The notes: a model not told the origin generated them from the letters alone. Counted from the stretch's first letter, positions 21,360-31,470 are shown. The stretch is DNA of 64,000 nt from Carettochelys insculpta (GCF_033958435.1 NC_134138.1:270421798-270485797); one strand, 5' to 3'. Numbers and translations are program-made.

Positions 21360-21600
21360 AAATGTAGGTACCAACTCCATGGGTGCTCCACTACTCAAGC
21401 ACCCCCTGGAAAAACTGGGTGGGGGTGTTGCTCAGCACCCACAAGGCTGGATTACTCTCTTATGGGTGGTAGTGCCTGGAAGGTGACCTCACCCCATACT
21501 TCCTTCTGAGGCCTTTTCCCCCCAAGCCTCCACCTACTGCTCTGCTCAGAGGCCCTGTCTCTGCTTGGCCTCTTCCCCTTAAGGCCCTGGCTATTGCTTG
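21360..21600. repeat. Possible dispersed repeat, class unresolved
   Basis: The order GGTACCAACTCCATGGGTGC, CACCCCCTGGAAAAACTGGG and GCTCAGCACCCACAAGG, followed by a pyrimidine-rich tail, resembles a repeat frequent in turtle DNA. No termini or duplication were found. Confidence 0.35.
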
Positions 21601-21635
21601 CATGGAGGGAGAGGGCAGAGAGGATCATCCACCAC

Positions 21636-21808
21636 AGGGTTGCTGACCCTCCAGGTTTGACCTGGAGTTTCCCGGAATCATCATCGAGCTCCCAGTGCCT
21701 CTTGAAAGCAACCAGAGAGATTTTAATAGGTTACTGTAAGAAAATGACATTACGTCATTTTGGGGGTAAAAGATGTCCCAGAATAGCTTCAACCAGAGCT
21801 GGTGACCT
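21636..21808. mobile_element. Short MITE, copy 2 of the 17.5-kb type
   Basis: Left AGGGTTGCTGACCCTCCAGG and right CAACCAGAGCTGGTGACCTT form imperfect inverted ends. The interior CCTGGAGTTTCCCGGAATCA parallels CCTGGAATCTCCAGGA of the copy at 17.54 kb. Flanking target duplication is not clear. Confidence 0.5.
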
Positions 21809-22079
21809 TAGGCCCCAGGAGAAACAGAAGTCAGAGCCTGTGACTCTGAACAGAACAGTGCCTCCACTGACTCATCACCTCTGTTATTCTCATGTGGGCC
21901 ACCACTTCAGAGAGCATCTCCTGAGCACTGTCTGACCCAAGTTAATCACCTCCCTCCCTCCTGGCCCTTCACAGAGAGGACTGCTGGCCTTGGGATTAAA
22001 TGTCTGGTTTGAGCTGCATTCAGCTCCTGTCTTTGCCTTGTCTGTTCCTTGTATGATGGAACCCTTAACCATCCCAGCC

Positions 22080-22200
22080 CTGCATCAGGGCCCTATTGTG
22101 CTAGGCACTGTACGAACAGCAGAGGAAGAAGACCCATGCCCCAGGGAGCTTACAGTTTAAGTGTACAAGAAGAGAGAACAGGTGGCTACGTAAAACAGAC
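22080..22200 (-). repeat. Ancient interspersed repeat, copy 3 of the 8.9-kb family
   Basis: GGGCCCTATTGTGCTAGGCA, CTGTACGAACAGCAGAGGAA, CCATGCCCCAGGGAGCTTAC and AGTTTAAGTGTACAAGAA are the landmarks of this family on the reverse strand relative to 8905. It is the best preserved of the copies. Confidence 0.55.
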
Positions 22201-22262
22201 AGGGGACCTCATGGGCACAGCAGTGCTTCATTTGTCTTTTCTATTCAGAGTATAACCTCTTA

Positions 22263-22546
22263 GCCTACGTCTATGCTAGGCAAAGTAAGGCAACTGCAGA
22301 TATGCAATTCTAGCTACTGTGGTTGTGTAGCTAGAATTGACGTAGCTGCGCTCAGCTCACTTGGCTGTCCCAACTGAGGAAGGTCGACAGGAGAGTTTCT
22401 CCCACTGACTTCCTTGACTCCTCGTGTCTCACGAGGAGTACAAGGGTCAACTGCAACTCCTGAGAGGTCTATTTCATGCGTGCCTACCAGACACACAAAA
22501 TCAAACCCCAGAAGGGTAGATCTTCCGGGCTAGCATAGATGTAGCC
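22263..22546 (+). mobile_element. Harbinger-type MITE, family A, copy 3, TTA-flanked
   Basis: The left terminus GCCTACGTCTATGCTAGGC and right terminus GCTAGCATAGATGTAGCC are inverted repeats, with TTA on each side (22260-22262 and 22547-22549), the 3-bp duplication typical of PIF/Harbinger. The interior shows the family palindrome GCAATTCTAGCTACTG...GTGTAGCTAGAATTGAC (about 22303-22340), GGTCGACAGGAGAGTTTCTC, the hairpin TCCTCGTGTCTCACGAGGAG and ACAAAATCAAACCCCAGAAG. It is the cleanest copy for defining the family. Confidence 0.88.
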
Positions 22547-22549
22547 TTA

Positions 22550-24529
22550 GTTTGGCAATGTGCAGCCCCTTGTATGGTGGAGCACTGAGCTCAGATGAGG
22601 CTTTTAGGCCCCACTGTAATGCAGATAATCACAACAGCTTCCCTTGTCGACCCCTGCAATTTAATTGCCAGTAGCACAGTGAAGAGGCTGGATCTTGGTA
22701 CATACAGCCAAGGGAGTCGACAGCCTTCATGGGACCCTGGGCGAAGTGCGCGGAGGAGGGCTCCATGTTGCTAGAAGGAGTGTGGCTTCAGGTAGAAGGG
22801 GTGGGGCTGGGGCAGCTGGCACAGAGCACAGCACGCCCCTCCCTAGCTCTCAGAGCCGGATGGAGCTCTCCAGTGGTGATTTAAAGGGCTCAGAGCTTTG
22901 GCTGCCACTGCTACCCCAGTGGCCTTCTTTATACCACCCCTCCACACTTTGTCAGGCCTGAAGGTAGTGGCAAGTAAAGAGGAGGAGCCAGGCCTCGAGG
23001 ACCCATCAGTTCTCCACCAACAGGGCTTCTGCTTCAAGTGGATCACGCACAGCCTCACTTTACACAAAAGGGGAGACCAATGGGGTCTCACAAGTTGGAA
23101 TTTTCAAACAGTTCCCAAATTGGCAGGTGGCAGAGGAGGGAGGATGACAAATCCCTGGATCCAGCAATGCCCAAACAGCCACCTTTAAAGTATAGCATAT
23201 AGCGTCTTGGCTAAGATCAGAAGTTGGCATGTAACCAGGAGCACCTACTACATATGGCCAGGCAGTTCTAACAATGGAGACAAGCACCTTCGTAATTGTG
23301 TTTGGCACAGGCAGAGTTCTAAGTGGCTATGCTTCCATGTGTATGCCCAAACTCGTACAAGCCATGCACTGGAGGGCTGAGTGAGTGGAGAATAGCAAAA
23401 ACAGAGGGTGGAACTGACCAGCAATGTGTTTGCCTCTGGCGACGTCTTTTCACAGAAGTGCTGGCAGTGAACCTCAATGGGCCCCTACTCCTTGTGAGTC
23501 CTATTTCTGGGTGTGCACCATTAAATTATTTGCACAATGTCTGCTTATGCTTCTTTCTGCAAACAAGTCCAGGACTGGCACTCGGCAGTTCAGCAGATCT
23601 AGCTGTCCCAGAGGACATGAGCTATGACAAGGAAAGAGAAGCTTCTAGCCCTGGGCTGGAGCGACATGTGAAGGTTCTGTTGGCACAGCTATGTTGGTCA
23701 AGGGTGTGAATAAACCATACCATAAATGCCACAGCTATGCCCATGGGACTCCCAGTGCAGACACAGCTATGCCCATGGGAGAGTCAGACAATTCATGTCT
23801 TCTGGGGGCACAATGTAAAAGGAGTGATGCACAACTACCCCTGATCTCACTTCAGGGAGGAACTTGTAGTTCCACCTCCCTGGGTCAGGGTAATTAATTC
23901 CACTGGTTTCCAGAGGGCTGGGGCCATAAGAGTGGGAAGTTCATGGACACTTTGTGCCACTCCCTGCCCTGGTTTGGCTACCAGGAACAGGGGCTGAGCA
24001 AGATGGAACTGTGCTTGGAGAAAGTCTTGGGGGTAAGGTGAAGGGGGCTCCAGTCTGGACTTAGCAACTTGCAGAATTTTTGCAGTTAATCTTTGGCTCT
24101 AACGCTCACTCAACAGCAGGATGGGTTAGAATTTTTTTTTCAAATTTCAACACAATTTTGAAAATTTAAAATGTGTGGGGGGTGTTTTCTTCTGGTTTCA
24201 ACCAGTCGTACAATTGATTGAAGTTATCTGAATTTTGCAATTTCAGTAACATTTGGCGGCGTGGGATTGAGACTTTATTTTGCAAAAATCTTTGTGAAAT
24301 TCCCCCTCTCCTCTGCTGCTTTATTTAAAATCACTTCTGCACAATGAGTGAAAAAGCAAACAGGGCACCTTTTCTTTGCAATAAATAGCTGGCTAATGAG
24401 GATCAATAAATGAGCACTTCACTAGAGTGGGTCAACAATTTTGTTCATACTGATCGGTTTCCATATCTAAAGAAGGTTCCTTTTACTTACAGTTAACCAA
24501 AAGGACTAATCTACAGCAGATTTAGGTCC
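22550..24529. other. No gene recognised; small tandem
   Basis: At 23733-23790 the phrase CACAGCTATGCCCATGGGA occurs twice about 30 bp apart. 22700-22960 is GC-rich with GGAGCTCTCCAGTGGTGATT, perhaps a dispersed repeat. Frames such as 23323-23709 (128 codons) contain no recognisable domain and I do not call them genes. Confidence 0.45.
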
Positions 24530-24706
24530 ATCTTGATGGGCCAAAAGAACATGTCTTTCAGTCAGGGTAGGTTACTGTGGGAGCACGAGCACCTGGTGGC
24601 CAGGCCTCACTCGCAAGGCAGAATGACCATACAGTCCATCCTGGAACGCTATCATACAACGGCGGGGTGGCCTGAAGCCAGGCCAGGAGAAAGAAATCAG
24701 AAAGTT

Positions 24707-24817
24707 GACAAGTAGTTGGAGAGTCCCCAAAGAGAACATCCTGACAAGTAGATAGTAAGTCCCCAAAGAGAAGAGCTGGGGCAAGTAGCTGGAAGCCCCC
24801 CAAAGAGAACATCTTGG
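24707..24817 (+). repeat. Three tandem ~37-bp units, enhancer-like
   Basis: Units start at about 24707, 24743 and 24781. The core GACAAGTAG.TGGA.AGTCCCCAAAGAGAA recurs with substitutions. The position, about 120 bp before the TATA box, is that of the direct-repeat enhancers of retroviral U3 regions. Confidence 0.75.
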
Positions 24818-24935
24818 TTGTACAACATCAGAGGAAATCTTGTAACATGTTCTGACAGGCCGGGAGGATAGAAAGCCCAAATTAGGTAACAAACGCTTCA
24901 ATTGGCCAGGTATCGAACCCCCAATTAAGAAACAG

Positions 24936-24942
24936 TATAAAA
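24936..24942 (+). promoter_or_regulatory. TATA box of the candidate LTR
   Basis: TATAAAA in CAGTATAAAAGGTGATTT. A start site would be expected near 24966 (GGTGTGGGCTCCTGG). Confidence 0.5.
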
Positions 24943-25193
24943 GGTGATTTAGCAGGGACAAAGGTGTGGGCTCCTGGACACAAGGCGGAGGCTGGCAACT
25001 TCCAGTCCAGACAGCAGACCCCGGCCTGATCACCCGGACGTCACCACCACGAAAGGTCCCAACCAAGCCGTATCTCTGACTTGAAGGGCCGCTGTAACGT
25101 AGTTGTTGGTGAGATGTGGGAGCATTGGATGTTATTGGTAAGTCACATGTAATTATATACAGCTATATGTAACCTAGTGTTTAGCCTATGCCA

Positions 25194-25198
25194 AATAA

Positions 25199-25202
<4 letters not shown>
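25194..25202 (+). terminator. Overlapping AATAAA polyadenylation signals
   Basis: Two overlapping AATAAA hexamers (CCAAATAAATAAATA) lie about 230 bp after the expected start site, where a long R region would end. They sit beside an (AT)n run, so they could also be chance. Confidence 0.4.

Positions 25203-25229
<27 letters not shown>
25203..25229. repeat. (AT)n microsatellite
   Basis: Thirteen AT dinucleotides in a row directly after the AATAAA hexamers. Confidence 0.95.
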
Positions 25230-25320
25230 ACAAGTGTTAAGTAATTGTAGTTATGAATAAATGAATCACTCACTATCGGTAAATACCACTAGCTGGACTA
25301 GCTGGGGCTGTATAGAGAAT

Positions 25321-25741
25321 TATTGGGACTTAGAACAGCCACAGGGCATTGTGGTGTTCACAGTCGGAGTGTTATTGTCCCTGGTATTCATAATACTGTG
25401 GCAACCCTGGTTATAAAGTAGATACACTGAATCACATATTGCTACTACACTATATAAGGCTGCTATAGCGGTGGGGTGGTCGGTCCTGGGCCCTCCACCC
25501 CCCCGCTGTATCAAACCCCACGCGCACCCACGGGACCCGGAATAGGTCGGCACATCGTCAGTTAGCACCACTGAAAATCCTCATTACGGTGCAGAATAAC
25601 ATGCCTGAGGCTCTGTTACTTGGCCATGCTGTGGCTCTAATCTAAAACAGAGGGAGCCAGTGTGGCTACAGATCTTAGCTTCATCTTGCTGAGGGTTTTC
25701 ACCACCTTGGCTGACTGACACAACCTTTTTGCACACCAGGA
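25321..25741. other. No gene recognised
   Basis: CCCTCCACCCCCCCGCTGTA and nearby CpG-containing sequence at 25490-25560 could be the 5' leader of the same retroelement or another repeat. There is no evidence for either. Confidence 0.35.
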
Positions 25742-25852
25742 CATTTTTAAATCTAGCCTGCCCTAGAACCTCAAAAGGCCCCTCTCAAGGGCTGAATTCT
25801 CAACCTTGGATTTACAAGGCTAATGCTCTAACCATTGAGCTAACCCCGCTGT
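25742..25852 (-). mobile_element. tRNA-derived SINE, minus strand
   Basis: On the minus strand it starts GGGGTTAGCTCAATGGTTAG (box A TAGCTCAATGG), then AGCATTAGCCTTGTAAATCC and a box B-like GGTTGAGAATTC. The body GAGAGGGGCCTTTTGAGGTT and TTCTAGGGCAGGCTAG follow. The TGT-anticodon-like arm recalls a tRNA-Thr source, which is inference. The tail is decayed and it is not a functional tRNA. Confidence 0.7.
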
Positions 25853-26153
25853 TGTCAATGACTTTCTGACAGTGCCCATTTTCCTTGTTGTTTGCAGCTC
25901 AAAGCAGATTTTAACTATCCCCTTTCTAGCTCTGTTAGCTTTAGCTGACAGGTGTAAACTTTGGACGAGTTTCCATAATAGCTTCCACTTCTCACACCTC
26001 TCTGAGACTCCCAGGTCTGTATTATTTGGCTACACCCTTGTAAATCCATATTAAGGCAATGGAAGTTAGTGGGGAACCCCCCCCATTTTACTCTGGTGTA
26101 ATAGAACCAACAGTCTGCTCCAAAGCATCCACCTTTATGCAGCTTTGACTGTA

Positions 26154-26708
26154 CAGTAGTCGCTTGAGTTGCACGAGGGTTCTGTTCCCACGCACCCTCA
26201 TGTAACTTGAATTTGGGGTAAATCAGGGGGAGCTTTTTCCCCTGGTGGAATGCACATTCTGCAGATAGGGAAGCAGCAGCAGAAAGGTAAGTCCTGGGTT
26301 GGGGGAATGGGCAGTTGGGGAGGGGCCATGGAAGCGGGACGGGGGGGTTAAGCCTGGGGTGGATTGGGGCTGTTGGGGCAGGGGGTGAGCCAGATCTTCA
26401 TGAGGGAGTAAACTGGGGGGCAGTGAGCGGGACCAGTGGAGGGATTGAGCCAGAGCCAGAGCCAGGAGTGGGGGCAGTGAGCTGAAGCTGGGCCACAGGG
26501 GGTTGAACTGGGGCAGGAGGGTTGAGCTGGAGCTGTGCACTGGGGGTATGAACCAGGGCTGGGGTGTTTAAACCGGGGCTGCGCAGGCCAGGGGTGTTGA
26601 GCCAGGGCTGGGGGCGGGGGGGGGGGGGAGTGGGATTTTGAGTTGCTCTTAACTCACATTAATGCAAGTTAAGCACAACTCAAAGCTGCGCATTTCACTG
26701 GTTTACTG
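26154..26708. mobile_element. pogo/Tigger-like non-autonomous element, TA-flanked, 555 bp
   Basis: The left CAGTAGTCGCTTGAGTTGCA and right TCACTGGTTTACTG are inverted CAGTA termini, flanked by TA at 26152-26153 and 26709-26710, the duplication of Tc1/mariner-pogo elements. The middle is a G-rich, degenerate tandem (GAGCCAGGGCTGGGG-like units at 26440-26640) ending in a long G run (about 26610-26627). No coding capacity. Confidence 0.72.
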
Positions 26709-26710
26709 TA

Positions 26711-27289
26711 TTATAAAGGGCTTGGTCCTTGGTCACAGCTGCTGCTCTGGCAGGGCAAGCCAGCTTGCTATGGATTTCCCATGATGCGTCAGGGAGGTGG
26801 CATAAGCAGTCACCAATGGGAAGTGAGGCATCCCATCCGACAATCCATGAAGGTGTGGCCCAGTCCAGGAGAGCCCTGGTCTCTAATATGGTCCAATATT
26901 TCCTACTTTGCTGTTGTTGTAGCACTGCCCTTTACAAAGCCTCGCAAACTGTTGTGTGCATTTACAATCCCATGTACAACAGAGGACTGGTCTTCCTTGG
27001 GGCTGGGGAAGTCACTTCCCCTCTTACCCCCATTAAACATACAATGCAGGGACAATGTGGTGGTCTACATGAAGGTGGGCAGAGTTCAGCAGAGCCATCC
27101 CCCCTCTCACTAATGAGCACTTTCTTCCCTGGGGGGCACCGTCTCTTTCCGTGATACTAGTCATGGTAAGGGGCCGTTCGGTGTGAGCACAGCAGGCAGA
27201 ATCAAGCTCCAATATTTTGTGGAGCAAGTTATGATGTGGAACAGCAGGAAGTTCAGAGAACAGTGACTGTGCCCAGAGGTGGGGAACCA
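26711..27289. other. No gene recognised
   Basis: Overlapping frames of 110-141 codons at 26729-27154 have no recognisable domain and overlap each other in different phases. Nothing supported. Confidence 0.4.
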
Positions 27290-28050
27290 ACCGCCCCGTC
27301 GTTTAGGTCTCTGACAGGCAGCCTGACTTTTGTAAAAAATGGGCAAATTGTCCCCTGTATTACTTCATCCCTCCCTGCCATCCCCCAGCTGAGCTGCCCT
27401 TCCCTGGTCAGCGTGGGGCAGCCAGGAAGTATGGTGCAGGGCAGCTGGGGAGTGCCCCCTTCTCAGTGTCCCCCAGCGGAGCAGCAGCCCCTAGTGGTGG
27501 GGAACTTCCTGCCCAACCCACTGGGCGGCTACCTGTACATCCCTGGACTCCATCCACCACTGCGGAGCAGTCCCCTTGCATCTGGGGAACTCCTCCTCCA
27601 TGGGGCGGCAGCCCTGTTTCTGGCAGCTGTGGTGGCAGACCCACCCGCTCTTTGGTGTGGCAGTCTCCTCAGCTGGGAAGCTCCCACCCACAAGGCAGCA
27701 GCACCCATCTGCAGCGCCTCCTGCCCCCACCTTCCAGGAGGCAGCAATCCCCTCCCTCCAGGGTCCCTGTGCCCTGCCAGCCACCAGGCTGCAACATCCT
27801 TCCTCAAGGGCTTCTACCCCCTCTGGGAGGCTGCAGCCCCCATCCCCAGTGACCTCCACCAGGAGGATGTTCAGCCTACACCCCTGCCACCTCCACCTCG
27901 AGGCTATGGAGCCTTCATCTCTGGTGTCCCTCCATGGGAGAGTAGCCCTCAGTGCTGGGCAGCCTTGGCATGGAGCAGCAGATCCCATCCTTGGAGGCCA
28001 GGTGTCCTGTATTTGGCATAAGGAAAGGGGGGGGGGGGGTCACCCTATCC
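27290..28050. repeat. GC-rich degenerate low-complexity block with a G run
   Basis: The strand is CC/CAGC/CTCC-rich with degenerate repeats, so long frames appear in all phases. The longest (27236-28021, 261 codons) is Pro/Ser/Ala/Leu-rich and has no domain. The right part, GTCCTGTATTTGGCATAAGG followed by a 13-base G run and TCACCC, resembles the end of a dispersed element. I do not call a gene here. Confidence 0.5.
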
Positions 28051-28480
28051 ATACTGCAACAATAAGCCCTTTCTCAACGCTAAAGACAGGAAAGGCTGTC
28101 AGCACAGATGGCTCAGAATAGTACTTTCCTCTCCCCCACCCTTGGAGAAAAAGAAAGCCAAGAATCAGAGCGTCATTTGTTCATTTGCTACCCTGTTTGC
28201 ATTTGAACATCTTGCAGGATGCATGTCAGGTTTCAGATCTGGTCTGATTCATAGATAGACTCCACGGACTGTGAAGGGATACAAAGAGAACAGAACTGCT
28301 GAGAACATATTGCTCCCAATAAGCGTCTAATCGCTCCAGGTTTTATGCTTGGAATAGCTTCTGTGATGCTCAGAAAACTGTTGAGACTCAAGACACTTAG
28401 ATCTGGCTGCCCCCCTGACAGAGTCAGAAGAAAGGCAGAACAAGATATGCGTGCGGTGGGTTATATTTAGAATCACTGGA
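28051..28480. other. No feature recognised
   Basis: Unique-looking sequence. Nothing supported. Confidence 0.4.
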
Positions 28481-28895
28481 GCTATGTCTACATTAGAGAG
28501 TTTTGTTGACAAAACTGGGGTTTTAATTGACAAACCTCATGGAGCATCTACACACAAGATGTGCTTTGTCAATAGTATGTTGACAAAACTCAGCACTTCC
28601 ACCGACAGTGTTCTGCCTCTCTCTGGTGAGGAACACCGCCTTTGTTGACTGTTTGTCAACAGAAAAACCATGTAGATGCTCAGGGCTTCCAGTGCACCAG
28701 GCAGCACTCTTTTCTGAGCTTCTGGTTGGCCATTCTGTCACAAGTGTGCCCAGGCAGTCTGACCCTCTGTCGACAGAGCAGATTGCTCTTTTGATCTGGT
28801 TTTGTGGGTGGACGTGATCTGTCGTCAGAAGTTTTGCTGGAAGATCTCTTCCGACAGTAACTTCTGTCAACTGTTGGTGGCCGTGTAGATGTAGT
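28481..28895. mobile_element. Harbinger-type MITE, TGTCGACA-rich family, 415 bp
   Basis: Left GCTATGTCTACATTAGAGAG and right GGCCGTGTAGATGTAGTC are inverted repeats, with TAA after the right end. Internal TTTGTTGACAAAACTG and TTTGTCAACAGAAA segments recur in both orientations as subterminal repeats, with TCTGTCGACAGAGC in the right half. No reading frame of note. Confidence 0.78.
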
Positions 28896-29118
28896 CTAAA
28901 TTTGCCCATCACACGTTCACCCAGAGTGCATGGTTTGAAGACAAAACACAAAACAAGCTGACCAGTGTCAGCCCTCGATAGAGCTTCCAAGAGTACAAGA
29001 TAACTGCGCTTAGGCCCTCAGGTGAGAGCCTGAGAAGACAGATGTGTTCTGAGGGGGTCTGAGCTTTAGCTTGATGGAGGAAAAATGCAGATTCCAAGAC
29101 AGAGGTCCAAGTCATGAA

Positions 29119-29530
29119 GGCAGGTCTCCACTAGGGCAGAAAAGTCAACGTCAGATATGCTACTCCAGCTATGAGAATAATGCAGCTGGAGTTGGGGTAC
29201 CTTAGGTCAACTTTCCCCACCATACAGCTAGTGGGAGAGTGATGGAAAAGTCTCCAGTCAACTACTGACAGTCACAAGCAGTGCCAAGGTTAACACCAGC
29301 GTTCCCTGTGAGCTGAGTGCATGGATGGTCGCTGAGGAGAAATTCAGGTGCCACCCAGCTGATTAGCACAGTGCCCACAGCCATAAGCATGTGTATCTAC
29401 TGGCGGCGCCCATGGATGATAAAAATAGAGGGAATATTGGCAGGTGGAGATGCCCTGAATGTTCAGTTTAGCAGGCCCTACCAGACATGCTAAAATTGAA
29501 CCTGTGAAGATTGACCGTCTTGGACCTGCC
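29119..29530 (+). mobile_element. Harbinger-type MITE, family B, copy 1, interrupted
   Basis: It starts GGCAGGTCTCCACTAGGGCA, then TCCAGCTATGAGAATAATGC and GCAGCTGGAGTTGGGGTACC, and ends GAAGATTGACCG. The same landmarks occur in the copy at 42.95 kb, for example AGCATAGCTGGAGTCGACGT. A hAT-like element occupies 29297-29439, and the B-type sequence resumes with GATGCCCTGAATGTTCAGTT, matching GATGCCCTCAGCATTCAATT at 43.14 kb. Confidence 0.72.
29297..29439 (-). mobile_element. hAT-like MITE nested in family B, 143 bp
   Basis: It begins CAGCGTTCCCTGTGAGCTG and ends AATAGAGGGAATATTG. It is a shorter reverse-oriented relative of the element at 54.73 kb (shared GTTCCCTCTTATTTTTATCA-type end and an AGGTGCA/CAGCTGAT interior). 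A clean 8-bp duplication is not seen (GTTAACAC versus GCAGGTGG). Confidence 0.6.
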
Positions 29531-29979
29531 ATGGAAGGTGACCCAGCTGATTAAAAGATGTGTTCAGCTTTGGCGAGACTGATGCCAGAGGATGTGCCCA
29601 GTTCTGGCGTACACCTTTAAAGATGGCCAGAAGAGAGCCATGACACTGGCAGAAGGGCTAGAGAAAATGGTCGATAGATGCCAATAGTCCATCTGCACTG
29701 CAGTCAGAGGCGTGATTGCATCTTACGCGGGCATACCTGTGCTAGCTTTAATCTAGCATGGCTAAGATCAGTAAAGGGAATATGGTGGCATGGACCATAA
29801 AATCCAAATACAGACCCAGGGCTTTGGAGGCACTTGCATTGAAACCCATGTCACTGGATCCTCACTATCATTTGTAGCCATGCCCACTAAATTAAACCTA
29901 GTCACACCTGTGTTGCAATCACAGCTCTACTTGCAGTTCACACTTGAATATGGTGCACAGATATAATCTCCCCATCTCA
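29531..29979. other. No gene recognised
   Basis: Unique-looking sequence. Nothing supported. Confidence 0.4.
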
Positions 29980-30505
29980 AAAAAGATATGCTGCCTCAGG
30001 AGAATCCTAAATATCTGTTGGGAGGATAGGCACATAGACAGCATCCTGGAAGAGTCAGACATGATGAGCACTGAAGCCGTCATCATCCACCACCAACTTC
30101 ATTGGACTGGTCACATGGTTCGGCTGTCTGGTCAGCACCTCTGAGAACAGATTCTGTTTTCTCAGTTGGAGGAAGGACAGAGGTGGGTTGGGGGCCGGCA
30201 GAAGCAATGTAAGGACAGGCTGAAGGCACACATGAAAAAGTGAAGCATCGGTGTCGACACTTGGGAGAACCTTGCCTAAGACTGTCCCCAGTGGACAATG
30301 GTAATTCATGAGGGGGTGGCACAGTTTGAGAGGTCCCACTGCAATGCAGATGAGGAGAGGCAGAGAAGAAAAGAGCAGCAAAAACTGCCCTGTACTCCAC
30401 CAACAACTACCAGCCCTTCTGCGAAAAGACCTGCAGCTCCAGAATCAAGCTGATCAGCCATCAATGGACTCACAAATAGGAGGGTGACATGAAGACCTCC
30501 CACTC
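29980..30505 (+). mobile_element. LINE fragment, second copy of the 1-920 family
   Basis: This aligns with 405-960. It contains the TGCCTCAGGAGAATCCTAAA and CAACTTCATTGGACTGGTCA strings, the frame for RRILNICWEDR and HHQLHWTGHMVRLSGQ, and the GACTGTCCCCAGTG string in both. The end is clearer than in the first copy. After a Lys/Arg-rich tail, a frame at about 30410-30475 gives FCEKTCSSRIKLISHQ, a C2H2-like zinc-finger end typical of some LINE proteins. Frame breaks make it inactive. Confidence 0.8.
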
Positions 30506-30524
30506 ATTGAGTGACTGCCAAGAA

Positions 30525-31110
30525 TATTGGAATTGGAAAAAGTACAGAAAAGAGCAACAATGATAAGGGAAATGGAACAGCTTTCATATGAGAAGAGAAT
30601 AAAGAGACCGGGATGTTTCAGGTGGGAAGACAGATGATTAAGGAGAAAGAGGTCAATACATTCATGACCAGTGTAGAGAAATTAGCCAGGGAAGTGTTAC
30701 TTACTCCTTATAACACCAGCACCTGGGGTCACAAATGTAATGACTAGTCAGTGGTTTTAAGACAAAAAAGAAGCATTACTTCATGCAGTGCACAGCTAAC
30801 CTGTGGAACTCCTTGCAGGAGGATGTTGTGAAGGCTAAGACTATGAGGGTTTAAAAAGAAACCATATAAATTCATGGAGGACAGGTTCATCAGCGGCTGT
30901 TACTTGGAATTAGCAGGGATGGGGTCCCTAGCCTCTGTTTGCCAGAATCTGGGAATGGGTGACGGGGGTGGATCACTTGATAATTACCTGTTCTGTTAAT
31001 TTCCTCTAAAGCACCTGGCACCGGCCAATCTTGGAAGACAGGCTATGAAAACAGGCTATGAGGCTAGATGGACCATTGGTCTGATCTGATGTGGCTGTCC
31101 ATATGCACAT
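30525..31110 (+). mobile_element. CR1/L3-like LINE 3' part
   Basis: It begins with a LEKVQKRATM-like frame (TTGGAATTGGAAAAAGTACA), then helix landmarks decay. A 3' region follows with TGTGGAACTCCTTGCAGGAG, AAATTCATGGAGGACAGGTT, GAATCTGGGAATGGGTGACG and ATGGACCATTGGTCTGATCT near the end. No open frame longer than a few dozen codons remains. Confidence 0.75.
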
Positions 31111-31111
31111 T

Positions 31112-31470
31112 TCAAAGAGCTCAATCTGCTTAGTTTTACCAAAAAGGAGGATTTTGAGGTGACTTGATTTGTGCTAAGTACGTTCAAAGGCACAAAATAC
31201 AAGGTACCAAAGGGCTCTTTAATCTAGCTGAAAAGGGCATACCAGGAAGCAGTGGCTGGAAACTAAAGCCTGGCAAACTCAGATTAGAAATAAGGCACGC
31301 ATCTTTTTCCCCCCCCCCATACAGTGAGGGTGATTCCCCACTGGAACAAGCTGCCAAGGAAAGTGGTGGTGGAATCTCCACCTCTGGAGGTCTTCAAATG
31401 AAGATGGATTGCTTTCTGGAAGATATGCTTTACTCAAGCCAAAAACCAAAATGCATGATTTAGCATTTCC
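31112..31470 (+). mobile_element. CR1-like LINE 3' part, abutting the previous one
   Basis: Frames give AGCTCAATCTGCTTAG (ELNLL-like), then GGAACAAGCTGCCAAGG and TCTCCACCTCTGGAGGTCTT, which match the C-terminal WNKLPxEVVESPSLE region of the CR1 copies at 32.4 kb. A C run at 31309-31319 interrupts it. Confidence 0.7.

Larger units (their letters stand above)
24530..25320 (+). mobile_element. Candidate solo LTR of a retrovirus-like element
   Basis: The order of signals is that of an LTR. A U3-like region carries three tandem ~37-bp units (24707-24817). A TATA box TATAAAA follows at 24936-24942, then a GC-rich R/U5-like stretch beginning about 24966, and then AATAAA polyadenylation signals at 25194-25202. 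No gag, pol or env frame lies nearby on either side, so if it is an LTR it is solo. TG and CA ends and a 4-6 bp duplication were not convincingly identified, so the limits are approximate. Confidence 0.5.

Noticed and set aside
22690..22960. CpG island or promoter
   Set aside because: GC-rich but with few CpG and no TATA or initiator context. It is more like a dispersed repeat.
24707..24817. CRISPR-like repeat array
   Set aside because: The three units are contiguous, without unique spacers, and the genome is that of a vertebrate.
24558..25066. Minus-strand frames across the candidate LTR
   Set aside because: They run opposite to the promoter signals, over tandem repeats, and carry no retroviral motif.
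27236..28021. 261-codon plus-strand reading frame
   Set aside because: Pro/Ser/Ala/Leu-rich low-complexity product, with equally long frames in other phases and on the other strand. The DNA is a degenerate GC-rich repeat block, and no domain or splice context is visible.
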